A stretch of DNA of 64,000 bases from Chromohalobacter sarecensis (GCF_023061135.1 NZ_JAKGAN010000008.1:1-64000), one strand, 5' to 3'. Positions 16,210 through 25,998 are shown, numbered from the stretch's first letter. Numbers and translations: made by a program. The notes: generated by a model from the letters alone, not told the origin.

Positions 16210-17199
16210 ATGAAACTACTAATACCCACTGAAGGCTCGTTTGGTTACAAGACCATGTGTCTAGTCCTGGCGGGTATTTATGCCTGGTTTTTGATGGGGC
16301 TAGATGTCGATGGCTATCTCGATCGGGCCAATTATCTCATCTACGCTCAGTACTCTGACGAAATATTTGTGAAGTATGCTGCTGGCAGTCTCAAGACGAT
16401 TCTCACTAACGAACCGGTTTGGCTGCTATTCAATATCTGGGCTTCTAAGAACTTTTCCCCGGAAGATACCCTCCGGATAATCATTTTTTTCTCATCGTTT
16501 TTGATTTCGTTTCTAGTATTGAGAAGCTACCCGAAGTACGCCTTCTTCTTGGTTCTTTTTATCCTTATGCCGCAGGTCTTGAAGAATAATATTATTCACT
16601 TGCGACAGGGAGTAGGGGTTACTTTGTTCTTTCTCGGCTGGTGGTGTCGTTACTTGCCGCTGCGTATCTTCTTCATCGGGTTGGCACCATTGGTCCATGC
16701 ATCCTTTTTCTTCATCAATGCCTTGTTTCTTCTCAATATTGCCTTCTCGACGTTTGGCATTTCGACCGTGTGGCGTGTGGTATACACCCTGGGCGTGGGC
16801 GTTGTACTGGGCGCGTTAGGGATCTGGCTGGCCGGTACGCTCGGGGCACGGCAAGGCGGTAGCGATGAATACAGCGCCATGGGCTCGGGGGGCTCAGGGT
16901 TAGCATTTATCTTCTGGGTCGTGTTCTCCGTAATCTTCTTCATGGAGGGAAAATCATTTCTCAGGAACAACTTCTTTGCGGCGTCGATCCTGGTGTTTTA
17001 TCTCTCTACGTACTTTCTTCTTCCGGTCACGGCACGTGTTTTCGAAAGTGGCATGCTGGTCGTTTTGTTAGCGTCACTGGGGTTGACGGACTGGCGTCGT
17101 TACGCAGCCTATGGATTTTATACCTTTTATTTCTTCATGCAGTGGTATCCGGTGCTGGGAATTCCCGGTTTCGGCTGGGCCGCCGAAGTCAGAATGTAA
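16210..17199 (+). CDS. EpsG/Wzy-like EPS polymerase
   Basis: A 329-residue polytopic membrane protein with about nine hydrophobic segments. DRANYLIYAQY near the N-terminus and the NNIIHLRQGVGVTLFF segment (about residue 130) match the EpsG family, whose members act as polymerases of lipid-linked repeat units at the outer face of the inner membrane. ATG 16210 is chosen over an upstream TTG at 16198 because TGAGG lies 6-8 nt before it. Together with the Wzx homologue (24563-25885), WbaP, Wza and Wzc it completes a Wzx/Wzy-dependent pathway. Confidence 0.75.
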   Translation: MKLLIPTEGSFGYKTMCLVLAGIYAWFLMGLDVDGYLDRANYLIYAQYSDEIFVKYAAGSLKTILTNEPVWLLFNIWASKNFSPEDTLRIIIFFSSFLISFLVLRSYPKYAFFLVLFILMPQVLKNNIIHLRQGVGVTLFFLGWWCRYLPLRIFFIGLAPLVHASFFFINALFLLNIAFSTFGISTVWRVVYTLGVGVVLGALGIWLAGTLGARQGGSDEYSAMGSGGSGLAFIFWVVFSVIFFMEGKSFLRNNFFAASILVFYLSTYFLLPVTARVFESGMLVVLLASLGLTDWRRYAAYGFYTFYFFMQWYPVLGIPGFGWAAEVRM

Positions 17200-17273
17200 G
17201 ATTATAATGTATAATAAATATAATACATTGGCGTTTCGATTTTAGGGTCGGGCAAATTAAGGGGGAGTGGAAA

Positions 17274-18236
17274 ATGCAGCGTAATGTTTCGTTGGATGTG
17301 CTCAAGTTGACATTGGCCGTCATCGTGGTGATTTCACATGCCCAGGTTTTGATGGGATATAGCGAATTGGGCTATCAACTGACGGTGGAGGGGCTATTTC
17401 GGATCGTGGTGCCGATTTTTATGATGGTTAGCGGTTATTTTTTTATGAGCGTGATTCGCACAAAGTCGCTTGCTAGCTGGCTGAAAAAAGTAGTATCGAT
17501 GTATCTCTTCTGGATGCTGGTGTATGTGTATTTTTGGCTTGATATTCCGGTGACGACGCCGTATGAGATTTTGAGATTACTGCGCGTTGCGGTCATGGGT
17601 TATCACCATCTGTGGTTTCTCTCGGCCCTGATTGGGGCTGCCATCTTACTGTACATGCTTCGCAATCACTCCATGAAAGTTCTTCTGGTATGGGCGGTGA
17701 TGCTCTATGGCATAGGCGTTTTCCTTATGTATGCCGGTAATTACGATCTATTTGCCGGCAGCAGGTTGGACGCGTTGCTCCTTGAAGGCTGGCCCTATCG
17801 CAACTTCTTATTTTTCGGCTTCCCTTTCTTCTGTATCGGATATCTGCTGCGGTCTTGGGAAGGGATACGTCAGCTAGATCGCCGTTATTACGCGATCTGG
17901 AGCCTTGTGGGTGCGCTCCTGTTGCTGGGGGAATCCTATCTCAATTATGTCAGTCTCGAAGGGCTGCCACATTTCGATATGTACCTGAGCCTCCTGATCG
18001 TTTGCCCTGGGCTTTTCCTGTGGGTGTCGTCGCTTCATCTCCCTGGCGACAGCACGTCCCTGGCGTATTACGCGACGGCGCTGTACTTCATTCATCCGCT
18101 TTTCATCTCGTTGTTCGAGGCGCTCTCCTATCGGCCCGGCAACATGCTGGCGTTGTTGGCACTGGCATCGTCGCTGCTTGCCGTGATGCTGCTCAAAGGA
18201 AGCCGCAAGCGCTTGGGATTTGCCTTCGGTGGGTGA
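17274..18236 (+). CDS. Membrane O-acyltransferase (acyltransferase family 3)
   Basis: A 320-residue, about ten-segment membrane protein of the Acyl_transf_3 family (OatA/WecH/ExoZ type), which transfers acetyl or another acyl group to a polysaccharide sugar. The first segment has LDVLKLTLAVIVVISHA, with the conserved His, and the FFMSVIRTK region follows a GYFF motif. A GGGGGAG ribosome site precedes the ATG. In this locus it should O-acetylate the EPS repeat, counterbalanced by the deacetylase at 19472. The acyl group is not determinable. Confidence 0.82.
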   Translation: MQRNVSLDVLKLTLAVIVVISHAQVLMGYSELGYQLTVEGLFRIVVPIFMMVSGYFFMSVIRTKSLASWLKKVVSMYLFWMLVYVYFWLDIPVTTPYEILRLLRVAVMGYHHLWFLSALIGAAILLYMLRNHSMKVLLVWAVMLYGIGVFLMYAGNYDLFAGSRLDALLLEGWPYRNFLFFGFPFFCIGYLLRSWEGIRQLDRRYYAIWSLVGALLLLGESYLNYVSLEGLPHFDMYLSLLIVCPGLFLWVSSLHLPGDSTSLAYYATALYFIHPLFISLFEALSYRPGNMLALLALASSLLAVMLLKGSRKRLGFAFGG

Positions 18237-18329
18237 GGCAGCCATCGAATCGCTGGCGCTTGTTCAAGATCATATCCGCTGTGCCTGGGCGCTCTCGGGC
18301 ATCGGCCAATTGAGAGGATGCAATCGCTT

Positions 18330-19475
18330 ATGCTAGCCAAACCGCTGAAGGTCTTACATGTCATCACCGGCTTGACCGATGGTGGTGCCGAGGACTCGCT
18401 CTACCAGCTTTGCAATAACGACCGCCACAACGTTCACCGAGTGGTGTGCTTGATGGATGCCGGGCAATACGGCCCGCGTTTCAATGCGGCAGGGATCGAG
18501 GTCGTGTATTTGGATATGCCGCGTGGCCGCGTGACACCTACCGGTTTGTGGCGGCTGTGGCGCATCATCCGAGAGTTTCAGCCGGACGTGGTACAGACCT
18601 GGATGTATCACGCCAATTTGGTGGGCGGTGTCGTGGCTAGGCTGGCGGGCGTCAAGGCCATATGCTGGGGGATTCACAACAGCAACCTGATGCCGGGTGC
18701 CACCAAGCGCAGCACGATCTGGGTCGCCAAGGCGTGCGGCGCTTTGTCCCGTGTAGTGCCGAGCCGCATCGTAAGCTGTTCGCAAAATGCGGTGGAGGTG
18801 CATCGCAAGCTGCGTTATGCGGCTATGAAATTCGTGGTCGTACCCAATGGCTACAATCTGTCTTTGCTCACCCCTGACGCCGAAGCCAGAGCGCGCGTGC
18901 GCGCAGACTGGGGGCTCGATGACGATATGCCTTTATTCGGCATGGTGGCGCGCTTCGATCCGCTGAAGGATCATGCCAACTTGATCGCTGCCTTGGCGCA
19001 GCTCAAGGGCCTGGGCTGGGACTTTAGGTGTGCGTTGATCGGCGCGGAGGTGGATGCCGATAACGCTGAACTGGTCCAGCTACTGGAGGACTATGGCGTA
19101 CGCGAACGAGTACTGTTAGTCGGGCGACGAAGCGATATTCCTGCGGTGATGAACGCGCTCGATGTGCATGTGCTGTCGTCCCTTGGTGAGGCATTCCCTA
19201 ATGTGTTGTCCGAGGCAATGGCCTGCGGCACGCCGTGTGTGTCCACCGATGTCGGCGATGCTGCCTTCATTGTCGGCGATACCGGATGGATCGTGCCCCC
19301 CAGTGATACTCGTGCCTTGGCAGATCATCTGGCCCTGGCGCTGGATGAGCATGCTGATATGCCGACATGGCAAGTGCGTAAGCAGCGCGCGCATCAACGT
19401 GTCGTCGATTCCTTCAGCGTACAACGCATGATCGACGGTTATAGTGATTCCTGGCATCAGGCGTGCCACGTATGA
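18330..19475 (+). CDS. GT4 family glycosyltransferase
   Basis: A 381-residue GT-B glycosyltransferase. LKVLHVITGLTDGGAEDSLY begins the acceptor domain, and GEAFPNVLSEAMACGTPCVS with E-x7-E marks the donor domain. ATG 18330 has GAGAGG 12 nt upstream; the in-frame ATG at 18318 adds four residues and has the same purine run directly adjacent, so the start is uncertain by four codons. The stop overlaps the next start (ATGA), coupling it to the deacetylase gene. Donor sugar unknown. Confidence 0.9.
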   Translation: MLAKPLKVLHVITGLTDGGAEDSLYQLCNNDRHNVHRVVCLMDAGQYGPRFNAAGIEVVYLDMPRGRVTPTGLWRLWRIIREFQPDVVQTWMYHANLVGGVVARLAGVKAICWGIHNSNLMPGATKRSTIWVAKACGALSRVVPSRIVSCSQNAVEVHRKLRYAAMKFVVVPNGYNLSLLTPDAEARARVRADWGLDDDMPLFGMVARFDPLKDHANLIAALAQLKGLGWDFRCALIGAEVDADNAELVQLLEDYGVRERVLLVGRRSDIPAVMNALDVHVLSSLGEAFPNVLSEAMACGTPCVSTDVGDAAFIVGDTGWIVPPSDTRALADHLALALDEHADMPTWQVRKQRAHQRVVDSFSVQRMIDGYSDSWHQACHV

Positions 19476-20506
19476 GCGCTAACTGGATGACTTATTTAGC
19501 CCGATCTGAGGGCGAGCCGCTGCGTCCGCCGGCCTTCGTGATATCTCTGGACTTCGAATTGCACTGGGGCATGTCGGATATCGTGACCACGCCCGAGCAC
19601 CCGTATGTGCGGCAATTGCTTGGTGCGCGCCGTGCGATACCGGCGATGCTTGATCTCTTCCGCGAACGCCATATCCGTGCAACCTGGGCCACGGTGGGCT
19701 ATCTATTCGCTGAGGACCGCGAAACGCTGACGCGTTTCTCTCCCGTGCGGCGTCCGCGCTATACCAATCCGGCGCGTGATAACTATCGGCAGGAGATCGG
19801 TGATGATGAGGCAAGCGATCCACTGCATTACGGACGTTCCCTGATCGATCTGATCGCGCAAACACCAGGTCAAGAGGTAGCCTCGCATACCTTTTCGCAT
19901 TACTACTGCCATGAAGATGGCCAGACGCCAGAAGACTTCAAAGCCGATCTCACGGCGGCGATGGCCATTGCCGAGCATGCTGGGCATCGCCCTCGTTCGT
20001 TGATCTTGCCGCGCAATCAGGTCGACGAGGCCTATCTGGCACCGATGCGTGAGGTGGGTTTTCGCTGTTATCGCGGCAATCCACAGTGTATGGGCTCCTC
20101 CCGGCATCAGCGTGACACGATTCCTCGGCGTGCGTTGCGCCTGTTGGACAGCTATAGCAACTTGACAGGCCATCACGGCATCAAGTGGCGTGACCTCAAG
20201 GGTGACCCGCTGAATATTCCGGCCAGCATGTTTTTGCGCCCGCGCCGTGGGGTGCCGCAACTGGATGCCTTGCGACTAAGACGCATCAAGAAGGCGATGC
20301 GCCGTGCTGCCAAGCGTGGCGAGATATTTCATCTGTGGTGGCATCCGCACAACTTCGGTCAGGCTACCGATGCTCACCTGCGTGATCTCGCCGCCATCAT
20401 CGGCTATTTCCAGGTTCTTTCCATCGAATACGGCATGCGTTCTATGTCGATGAACGATGTACTGATGCGTCATGAGCAGGCCTCGGTGACAGCCCCATCG
20501 ACCTAG
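19472..20506 (+). CDS. Polysaccharide deacetylase (NodB-like)
   Basis: A 344-residue carbohydrate esterase-4-like protein predicted to remove N- or O-acetyl groups from a sugar. FVISLDFELHWGM gives the metal/catalytic DFE motif, and SHTFSHYYC supplies the H-x3-H metal ligands. No signal peptide or membrane segment is visible, so it may act in the cytoplasm on a lipid-linked or nucleotide-linked intermediate rather than on exported polymer. The ATG overlaps the previous stop (ATGA). An upstream GTG at 19463 is less likely. Confidence 0.87.
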   Translation: MSANWMTYLARSEGEPLRPPAFVISLDFELHWGMSDIVTTPEHPYVRQLLGARRAIPAMLDLFRERHIRATWATVGYLFAEDRETLTRFSPVRRPRYTNPARDNYRQEIGDDEASDPLHYGRSLIDLIAQTPGQEVASHTFSHYYCHEDGQTPEDFKADLTAAMAIAEHAGHRPRSLILPRNQVDEAYLAPMREVGFRCYRGNPQCMGSSRHQRDTIPRRALRLLDSYSNLTGHHGIKWRDLKGDPLNIPASMFLRPRRGVPQLDALRLRRIKKAMRRAAKRGEIFHLWWHPHNFGQATDAHLRDLAAIIGYFQVLSIEYGMRSMSMNDVLMRHEQASVTAPST

Positions 20507-20678
20507 CTCTCTAGGCGCTAGCCGCCCACGCGCCACTCGTCTTCACGACACTTGATCATTGCTTGCCAACGCGCTTTCGCGTGAGGGCCGGGGCCCTGTG
20601 TCTCTAAAAACGTGTCTTCAAGAACGCGTCTTAAAAGCATGCCCCACAGACGATCTCCACTGCAGAGGAGTTGTTTTC

Positions 20679-21824
20679 ATGAACGATAAAACGATTGTAC
20701 TGGTCTCCAACACGTCCTGGTTCCTCTATAACTTCTGCCAGGGGTTGTTGAAGGCGCTTGAGCGGCGTGGCTTTCGCGTGGTGTGCCTGGTGCCCGACGA
20801 CGACTTTTCGCAACGCTTGCTCAATGAGTTCGACGTCACCCTTCACAGCATGCCCATGGACGGCAAAAGCACCGGCCCTGCACGGGAAGGAAAGTGCCTG
20901 TTCTGGTTGTACGGGCAGTTGCGCGAGTTGCGCCCGGCTTTCGTTTTCAACTTCACGATCAAGGCCAACCTCTATGCGGGCCTGGCGTGTCGCGCCCTGA
21001 GAATCCCGTATGCCAATACCATCACCGGCCTGGGGACAGCTTTCCTGCATGACAGCCACTTGTTTCGCCAGGTACGACGGCTCTATGGCGTCGCCAATAC
21101 CGGGGCAACACGAGTGTTTTTCCTCAATCCTGATGACCGCGCGCTCTTCGAACGCCAAGGCATGTTGCAAAAGGTCGACTGGGCGATGTTGCCCGGCGCA
21201 GGGGTCGATGTGTCGCGCTTTGCGTTCACGCCGCTGCCCCAGGAAGGACCCTTCACCTTTGTACTTATCGCTCGGTTGCTGGGCGACAAGGGTGTGCGTG
21301 AGTACGTCGCGGCGGCCGAGCAGGTGCGCAGTGACCATCCCGAGACACGCTTTTTGATTGTCGGCCCAAAGGGGGTCAGCAATCGCACGGCTATTGGCGA
21401 TGACGAGGTCGAGACCTGGCATGCGCGGGGTGTCGTCGAATACGTCGGCGCTCAAGACGATGTGCGCCCTTGGATCGCTCAAGCGCATGTGCTGGTGCTG
21501 CCGTCCTATCGCGAGGGCATGCCGAGCACGGTGCTGGAAGCGGGCGCGATGGGGCGGCCGACTATCGCTACCGATGTGCCGGGGTGCCGCCATGCCGTGG
21601 CCGATGGCGAAACCGGTTGGCTGTGTCGCGTCAAGGACGTCGACTCGCTGGCGGCGCGCATGCGCGCGTGTCTGGTAATGACGCCCTGGGCACTTTCCCG
21701 CGTAGGCGTGGCGGCACGTCGACGCGCCGAAAAGGAATTCTCGCAGGACATCGTCGTGGCGGGATATCTGGCCTGCCTGGAGGCGGGCTTGATGAATCAC
21801 CAACGCGTGAAAATGGAGGCATGA
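20679..21824 (+). CDS. GT4 family glycosyltransferase
   Basis: A 381-residue glycosyltransferase. VLVSNTSWFLYNFCQGLL, FNFTIKANLYAGLACR and NTITGLGTAFLH are typical of the PglA/WcaL-like GT4 subgroup; SYREGMPSTVLEAGAMGRP carries the donor-site E-x7-E. A GAGGAG site 9 nt upstream supports ATG 20679 rather than the longer frame from 20559. Its stop overlaps the galE start (ATGATG with TGA inside), so the two are coupled. Confidence 0.9.
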   Translation: MNDKTIVLVSNTSWFLYNFCQGLLKALERRGFRVVCLVPDDDFSQRLLNEFDVTLHSMPMDGKSTGPAREGKCLFWLYGQLRELRPAFVFNFTIKANLYAGLACRALRIPYANTITGLGTAFLHDSHLFRQVRRLYGVANTGATRVFFLNPDDRALFERQGMLQKVDWAMLPGAGVDVSRFAFTPLPQEGPFTFVLIARLLGDKGVREYVAAAEQVRSDHPETRFLIVGPKGVSNRTAIGDDEVETWHARGVVEYVGAQDDVRPWIAQAHVLVLPSYREGMPSTVLEAGAMGRPTIATDVPGCRHAVADGETGWLCRVKDVDSLAARMRACLVMTPWALSRVGVAARRRAEKEFSQDIVVAGYLACLEAGLMNHQRVKMEA

Positions 21825-22945
21825 TGACGATATTAGTGACGGGCGGCGCGGGTTACATCGGTTCGCATATGGTGCTGCGGCTCATGGAGGCCGGCCACGA
21901 CGTGGTCGTGATCGACAACCTCTGCAACGCCTCGCGCGAGTCGCTGGAACGCGTCTCCCAGTTGACCGGCAAGGAAGTGACCTTTATCGAAGGCGATATA
22001 CGTGAGCGTTCGCTGTTGGATTATATCTTTGCGGACTTCGCGATCAGCGATGTATTGCACTTCGCCGGGCTTAAATCCGTGGGGGAGAGCGTCAACGAGC
22101 CGTTGGCGTATTTCGAGAACAACGTCGCGGGGACCATCACGCTGTGTCAGGCCATGATGGCGGCGGGGGTTCATCGTCTGGTGTTCAGTTCTTCGGCGAC
22201 GGTCTACGGTGATGCCACGCGCATGCCGTTGAGCGAGAGTGCACCCACTGGACAGCCGACCAACGCCTACGGGCATTCCAAGCTGATGGTCGAAGAAGTG
22301 CTGCGCAAGTTGGCGCGCGCCGATCCGCGCTGGTCGATCGCGCTGCTGCGCTACTTCAATCCTGTGGGCGCGCATCCCAGCGGGCTCATCGGTGAAGATC
22401 CATCGGGCACGCCCAATAACTTGTTGCCGTTCATTTCCCAGGTGGCGATCGGACGCCTGCCGGCGCTGTCGATTTTCGGCGCCGATTACCCCACCCCGGA
22501 TGGCACCGGGGTGCGCGACTATATCCATGTCATGGATCTGGTCGAGGGGCATCTGGCGGCGATGAGGGTGCTGGCGAATCGCCCCGGGGTGAATGTCTGG
22601 AATCTGGGTACCGGCCAGGGTTATTCGGTGCTCGAGATGGTGCGTGCCTTCGAGATGGTCTCGCAGCGCGACGTGGCGTATCGCATCGTACCGCGCCGCG
22701 ATGGGGACATCGCCGAATGCTGGGCTGATGCGTCGCTGGCTGCGGATGAGCTTGGCTGGAAAGCCCAGCGTGGCTTGACCGAGATGATCGCCGATACCTG
22801 GCGCTGGCAGTCGCGCAACCCTGACGGCTACCCCAGTAAACGCGTGGTGCGACGCGACAGTCTCGGCAAGCCTGGCGGCTTGGCCAACGCCTTGCCGAAG
22901 ATCTACCTCATTGATACCGCACGCGCCAACCGCGCTGCATCGTAA
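21821..22945 (+). CDS. galE: UDP-glucose 4-epimerase
   Basis: Extended short-chain dehydrogenase that interconverts UDP-glucose and UDP-galactose (or the N-acetyl forms), supplying donors for the EPS and for WbaP. NAD-binding VTGGAGYIGSH at the N-terminus, SSSATVYGD (catalytic Ser) and YGHSK (Tyr-x3-Lys) are all present, as is the ALRYFNPVGAHPSG-type substrate loop. At 374 residues it is about 35 longer than E. coli GalE, with a basic C-terminal extension. It overlaps the preceding glycosyltransferase by four bases and is the last gene before the AT-rich block. Confidence 0.92.
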   Translation: MMTILVTGGAGYIGSHMVLRLMEAGHDVVVIDNLCNASRESLERVSQLTGKEVTFIEGDIRERSLLDYIFADFAISDVLHFAGLKSVGESVNEPLAYFENNVAGTITLCQAMMAAGVHRLVFSSSATVYGDATRMPLSESAPTGQPTNAYGHSKLMVEEVLRKLARADPRWSIALLRYFNPVGAHPSGLIGEDPSGTPNNLLPFISQVAIGRLPALSIFGADYPTPDGTGVRDYIHVMDLVEGHLAAMRVLANRPGVNVWNLGTGQGYSVLEMVRAFEMVSQRDVAYRIVPRRDGDIAECWADASLAADELGWKAQRGLTEMIADTWRWQSRNPDGYPSKRVVRRDSLGKPGGLANALPKIYLIDTARANRAAS

Positions 22946-23209
22946 CGACCTCACCAGAGAAGTCCGAACGCGGTCATTCAGCTGCGCTCTGATACTTGTA
23001 GTTCGTGTGGCATGAATAGTGACGCCATCCAATAGATAAGGTAATCCTGCTGCTTACAAATAAATATTAAAGTTTATTAAATTAAAGATGGCTGCGGCAA
23101 CCTAGGTCACCTGGGTAAGTAGTGCCACATGATGATCTTACAATTCGGTATATGCGCTGCTAAACGATGAGGTGGGCTTTTGATGTTATACAAATTAAAG
23201 GAATAAGTC
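22946..23209. other. Intergenic junction from GC-rich to AT-rich EPS block
   Basis: A 264-bp gap without a convincing gene. Composition changes within it, becoming strongly AT-rich after about 23040 (runs such as AAATAAATATTAAAG). A promoter may lie here, but no clear -35/-10 pair was identified. Confidence 0.5.
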
Positions 23210-24304
23210 GTGAAGATTTGTATTGTTACACCCTCGTTTGCAGGTGGGGGAGCCGAAAGAATAGCTGTCAATTTGGCAAATTTTTACACTAAAAATGGGT
23301 TAGATGTCTGTCTGGTAGTCTTTGAAGGAGTCGGTCCATATCGTAGGCAAGTCAATAGCTCCATCAAGTTGATTGATCTTAATGTTAAGCGATTACGCTA
23401 TGATGCTTGGTTGAAGTTGCGAAAAGTAATAAAGGATGAATCTCCAGAATATATACTATCTGTTATGAGAGGAGCAAATATCTTTATCGGACTAGCTCTT
23501 CCGATAATTAATAACATAAAAGTTTTGTTTCGTGAAGCTAATACAATGGAAGCCGTCAGGCGTGAACCCTGGCGTCGTAGGTTGATTTACAAGTGTCTTA
23601 TGAGGTTTTCTTATCGACGTGCAGATATTGTTATTGCAAATTCTATAGATACCAAAAAAGATCTGATCACTAATAAGATCGTGCCGGAAAGCCATGTGAA
23701 AGTTATTGGTAATCCGGTGATTAATGATGATTTAAATGAAAGGGCTAGAGATGTTTTATGTCATGACTGGTTGTCTTCCTCTGATATTTGCGTTGTTTTG
23801 CACGTTGGTCGTCTTGATGTTCAAAAAAATCAAGCGCTTTTGTTAAGTGCGTTTTCTTTGGCTGTCAAGTCGGTTCCTGACATTAAGCTTGTTATTCTTG
23901 GTGAAGGTGAAGAAAAAAATAATCTAGAAAAACTGGCAAGTGAGTTGGGTGTTAAAGATAGCGTTGATTTTGTTGCCTTCCAAGATAATCCCTACCCATA
24001 TTACAAGGCTGCAGATTTGTTTGTTTTGTCTTCTGACTGGGAAGGCTTTGGGAATGTAATAGTGGAAGCATTGGCATGTGGCACGCCCGTTATAAGTACA
24101 GATTGTCCAGGTGGACCAAGCACCATACTTGCTAATGGCAAGTATGGTGTATTAGTGCCTTGTGGTGATGCGGAACGACTTTCATCGGAGATAGTTAAAC
24201 ATGTAAGTAACATTGGTGCGTGGAGCTCAGAAGAACTTAAAGTGCGTGCCAATGAGTTTACAGTTGAAACTGTCGCAAAAAAATATTTGGAAGCAATTCG
24301 TTAG
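23210..24304 (+). CDS. GT4 family glycosyltransferase, AT-rich
   Basis: A 364-residue GT-B glycosyltransferase starting at GTG with AAAGGA upstream. PSFAGGGAERIAVNLAN and WEGFGNVIVEALACGTPV define the family. It closely parallels the gene at 14965 (shared DNPYP, WEGF, ACGTPV and ILxxGKxG blocks), but its base composition and codon choice are markedly AT-richer than genes on either side, consistent with recent acquisition. The donor sugar is unknown; similar proteins often transfer hexoses or N-acetylhexosamines. Confidence 0.9.
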   Translation: MKICIVTPSFAGGGAERIAVNLANFYTKNGLDVCLVVFEGVGPYRRQVNSSIKLIDLNVKRLRYDAWLKLRKVIKDESPEYILSVMRGANIFIGLALPIINNIKVLFREANTMEAVRREPWRRRLIYKCLMRFSYRRADIVIANSIDTKKDLITNKIVPESHVKVIGNPVINDDLNERARDVLCHDWLSSSDICVVLHVGRLDVQKNQALLLSAFSLAVKSVPDIKLVILGEGEEKNNLEKLASELGVKDSVDFVAFQDNPYPYYKAADLFVLSSDWEGFGNVIVEALACGTPVISTDCPGGPSTILANGKYGVLVPCGDAERLSSEIVKHVSNIGAWSSEELKVRANEFTVETVAKKYLEAIR

Positions 24305-24562
24305 CTCTTGTTTTTATGCTTTTGAATGACTGTGCAGGCTGTCCTGTTGGTTCAGGTCTTGTGGTGCGTTCTCCGTTCAGCTCGATACGGACAGAGCCGT
24401 TGCAGGCGGCGTTCAGGGATCGTCTTTCACCTATGGCGAGTGGTTCTTCTGAAGCATGTTTTGGTAGGAAAATGCTGATTCTACAAGATAAAAACACTCG
24501 GCATCTTATTTTCTTTCGCAGCCCCTTGAGTCAGGCGGGCTTTCTGATAGGCAGAGATACGC
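24305..24562. other. Spacer with a GC-richer patch, possible gene or IS relic
   Basis: The stretch at about 24340-24450 is GC-richer than the surrounding AT-rich genes and opens in more than one frame, but no recognisable protein or inverted terminal repeats were found. It could be a scar of a lost insertion sequence or gene. Confidence 0.3.
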
Positions 24563-25885
24563 ATGCTTAATCTAGTTATTACATTGCGACAGAAAACCCA
24601 TGAAGTATGGCGCAGCCGCTTTGTAAGAAGCGTTGCTGTCGTTGCCACCGGAACGGCAGGAGCGCAGGCGATCACGATGGCTTTTGCACCGCTGATTACT
24701 CGCCTTTATGGTCCTGAAGCATACGGTGTGCAAGGTACTTTTATTGCAATACTGGGTGTGGCAACTCCTTTCAGTGCGCTTGCCTATCCGATTTCTGTCG
24801 TTTTGCCACGACGAGATGAAGAAGCCATTGGGCTTCTACGATTGAGTGCCTATATCTCCGTCTTTATTGCGACTTTAATGGCTGTTGGCTTGTGGTTATG
24901 GGGAGCTGTAGCTATTTCGCTGTTGGAAATAGAAAGCGTGGGCAGGTTAATCTACTTGCTACCCGTGGCGATATTGTTCGCTGCCTGGATGCAGATGGCT
25001 CAGCAGTGGTTGATACGCAAAAAAGAATTCGGAGTGATTGCTCGTTCCGCCTTAGCAAATTCAGGAGTACTGAATAGTGCCAGGGCCTTGCTTGGCTTCG
25101 TTCACCCCACCGGCTCTGTACTCATTGTGTTGGCATCTTTGGGAAGTATATTGCACGCGTTGCTGATGTGGATAGGAATTCGGAAGCGCACTACGATAAA
25201 TCGCAGTGAACCTTTAGAGGCCCCCAGTCTGGGGATCATCGAACTGGCTCATCGCCATCGCGATTTTCCACTGTATAGAGCTCCACAGATTACGATCAAC
25301 GCCGCATCGCAAAGTTTGCCGGTGTTGATGTTGTCTGCTTTTTTTGGTCCGTCCGCTGCAGGATTCTACATGCTCAGCACAATGGTGATGGGGATGCCGA
25401 CTGCTTTGATTGGCATGGCTGTCAGTGATGTTTTTTATGCGCGAATTACGGAAGCGGCCCATAATAGTGAGGAAATTTCTAAACACATCTTGCGAGCTAC
25501 AGGTGTGCTAGCTGCAATTAGCATCGTACCCTTTTCAATTGTTGTATTGTTTGGCCCTTGGATATTTAGTTTGGTGTTTGGAGCTGAATGGGGTGTGGCG
25601 GGAGAATATGCTCGATGGTTGGCTTTTTTCTTCTTTTTTAATTTAGTCAATAAGCCAAGTAACGCCGCAGTTCCTGTTTTGGGTATTCAGCGTGGTTTGC
25701 TTTTTTATGAGGTCTTAAGTACCGGTGGGAAAGTGGCTGGTTTTTTGCTTGGGTTCTATTGGTTAAATAGTGACATCTGGGCAGTCGCAATATTTTCTAT
25801 CATTGGTATTTTTGCTTATAGCGGAGTGATGCTGTGGATTTATTTGTGTGCGGTGAGGTGGGACCGTGATGCAAGAAGAAGTTAA
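24563..25885 (+). CDS. wzx: Wzx-type polysaccharide flippase
   Basis: A 440-residue membrane protein with about 12-14 hydrophobic segments, of the polysaccharide biosynthesis / MOP exporter superfamily. The start TGTAGAQAITMAFAPLITRLYGPEAYG-type region (LYGPEAYGVQGTF) and the mid-protein FFGPSAAGFYMLSTMVMGMP are characteristic of O-antigen/EPS flippases. It should flip the undecaprenyl-diphosphate-linked repeat unit to the periplasm for polymerisation by the EpsG-like protein at 16210. AT-rich like its neighbours. Confidence 0.88.
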   Translation: MLNLVITLRQKTHEVWRSRFVRSVAVVATGTAGAQAITMAFAPLITRLYGPEAYGVQGTFIAILGVATPFSALAYPISVVLPRRDEEAIGLLRLSAYISVFIATLMAVGLWLWGAVAISLLEIESVGRLIYLLPVAILFAAWMQMAQQWLIRKKEFGVIARSALANSGVLNSARALLGFVHPTGSVLIVLASLGSILHALLMWIGIRKRTTINRSEPLEAPSLGIIELAHRHRDFPLYRAPQITINAASQSLPVLMLSAFFGPSAAGFYMLSTMVMGMPTALIGMAVSDVFYARITEAAHNSEEISKHILRATGVLAAISIVPFSIVVLFGPWIFSLVFGAEWGVAGEYARWLAFFFFFNLVNKPSNAAVPVLGIQRGLLFYEVLSTGGKVAGFLLGFYWLNSDIWAVAIFSIIGIFAYSGVMLWIYLCAVRWDRDARRS

Positions 25886-25998
25886 TAAGCCGTGCTATTA
25901 AGTCCCGAGGTAAGTTTATGGCCCTCCGATGACAAATTATCTATAGGGGTTAACCCTGCATTTAAGTAATAAATACAGCACCAACAAGGAGAAGTCCC

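Noticed and set aside
20631-21803. 390-codon leftward open frame
   Set aside because: Entirely opposite a GT4 gene with clear motifs; the translation is Arg/His/Gln-rich without family features.
21833-23032. 399-codon leftward open frame
   Set aside because: Antisense to galE, whose motifs are complete; no independent support.
23080-23209. AT-rich stretch as a possible promoter or attachment site
   Set aside because: No clear -35/-10 pair, no tRNA and no flanking direct repeats were found.
24316-24570. 84-codon open frame in the spacer before wzx
   Set aside because: No recognisable domain or ribosome site and it overlaps the wzx start, so it was listed only as a compositional oddity.
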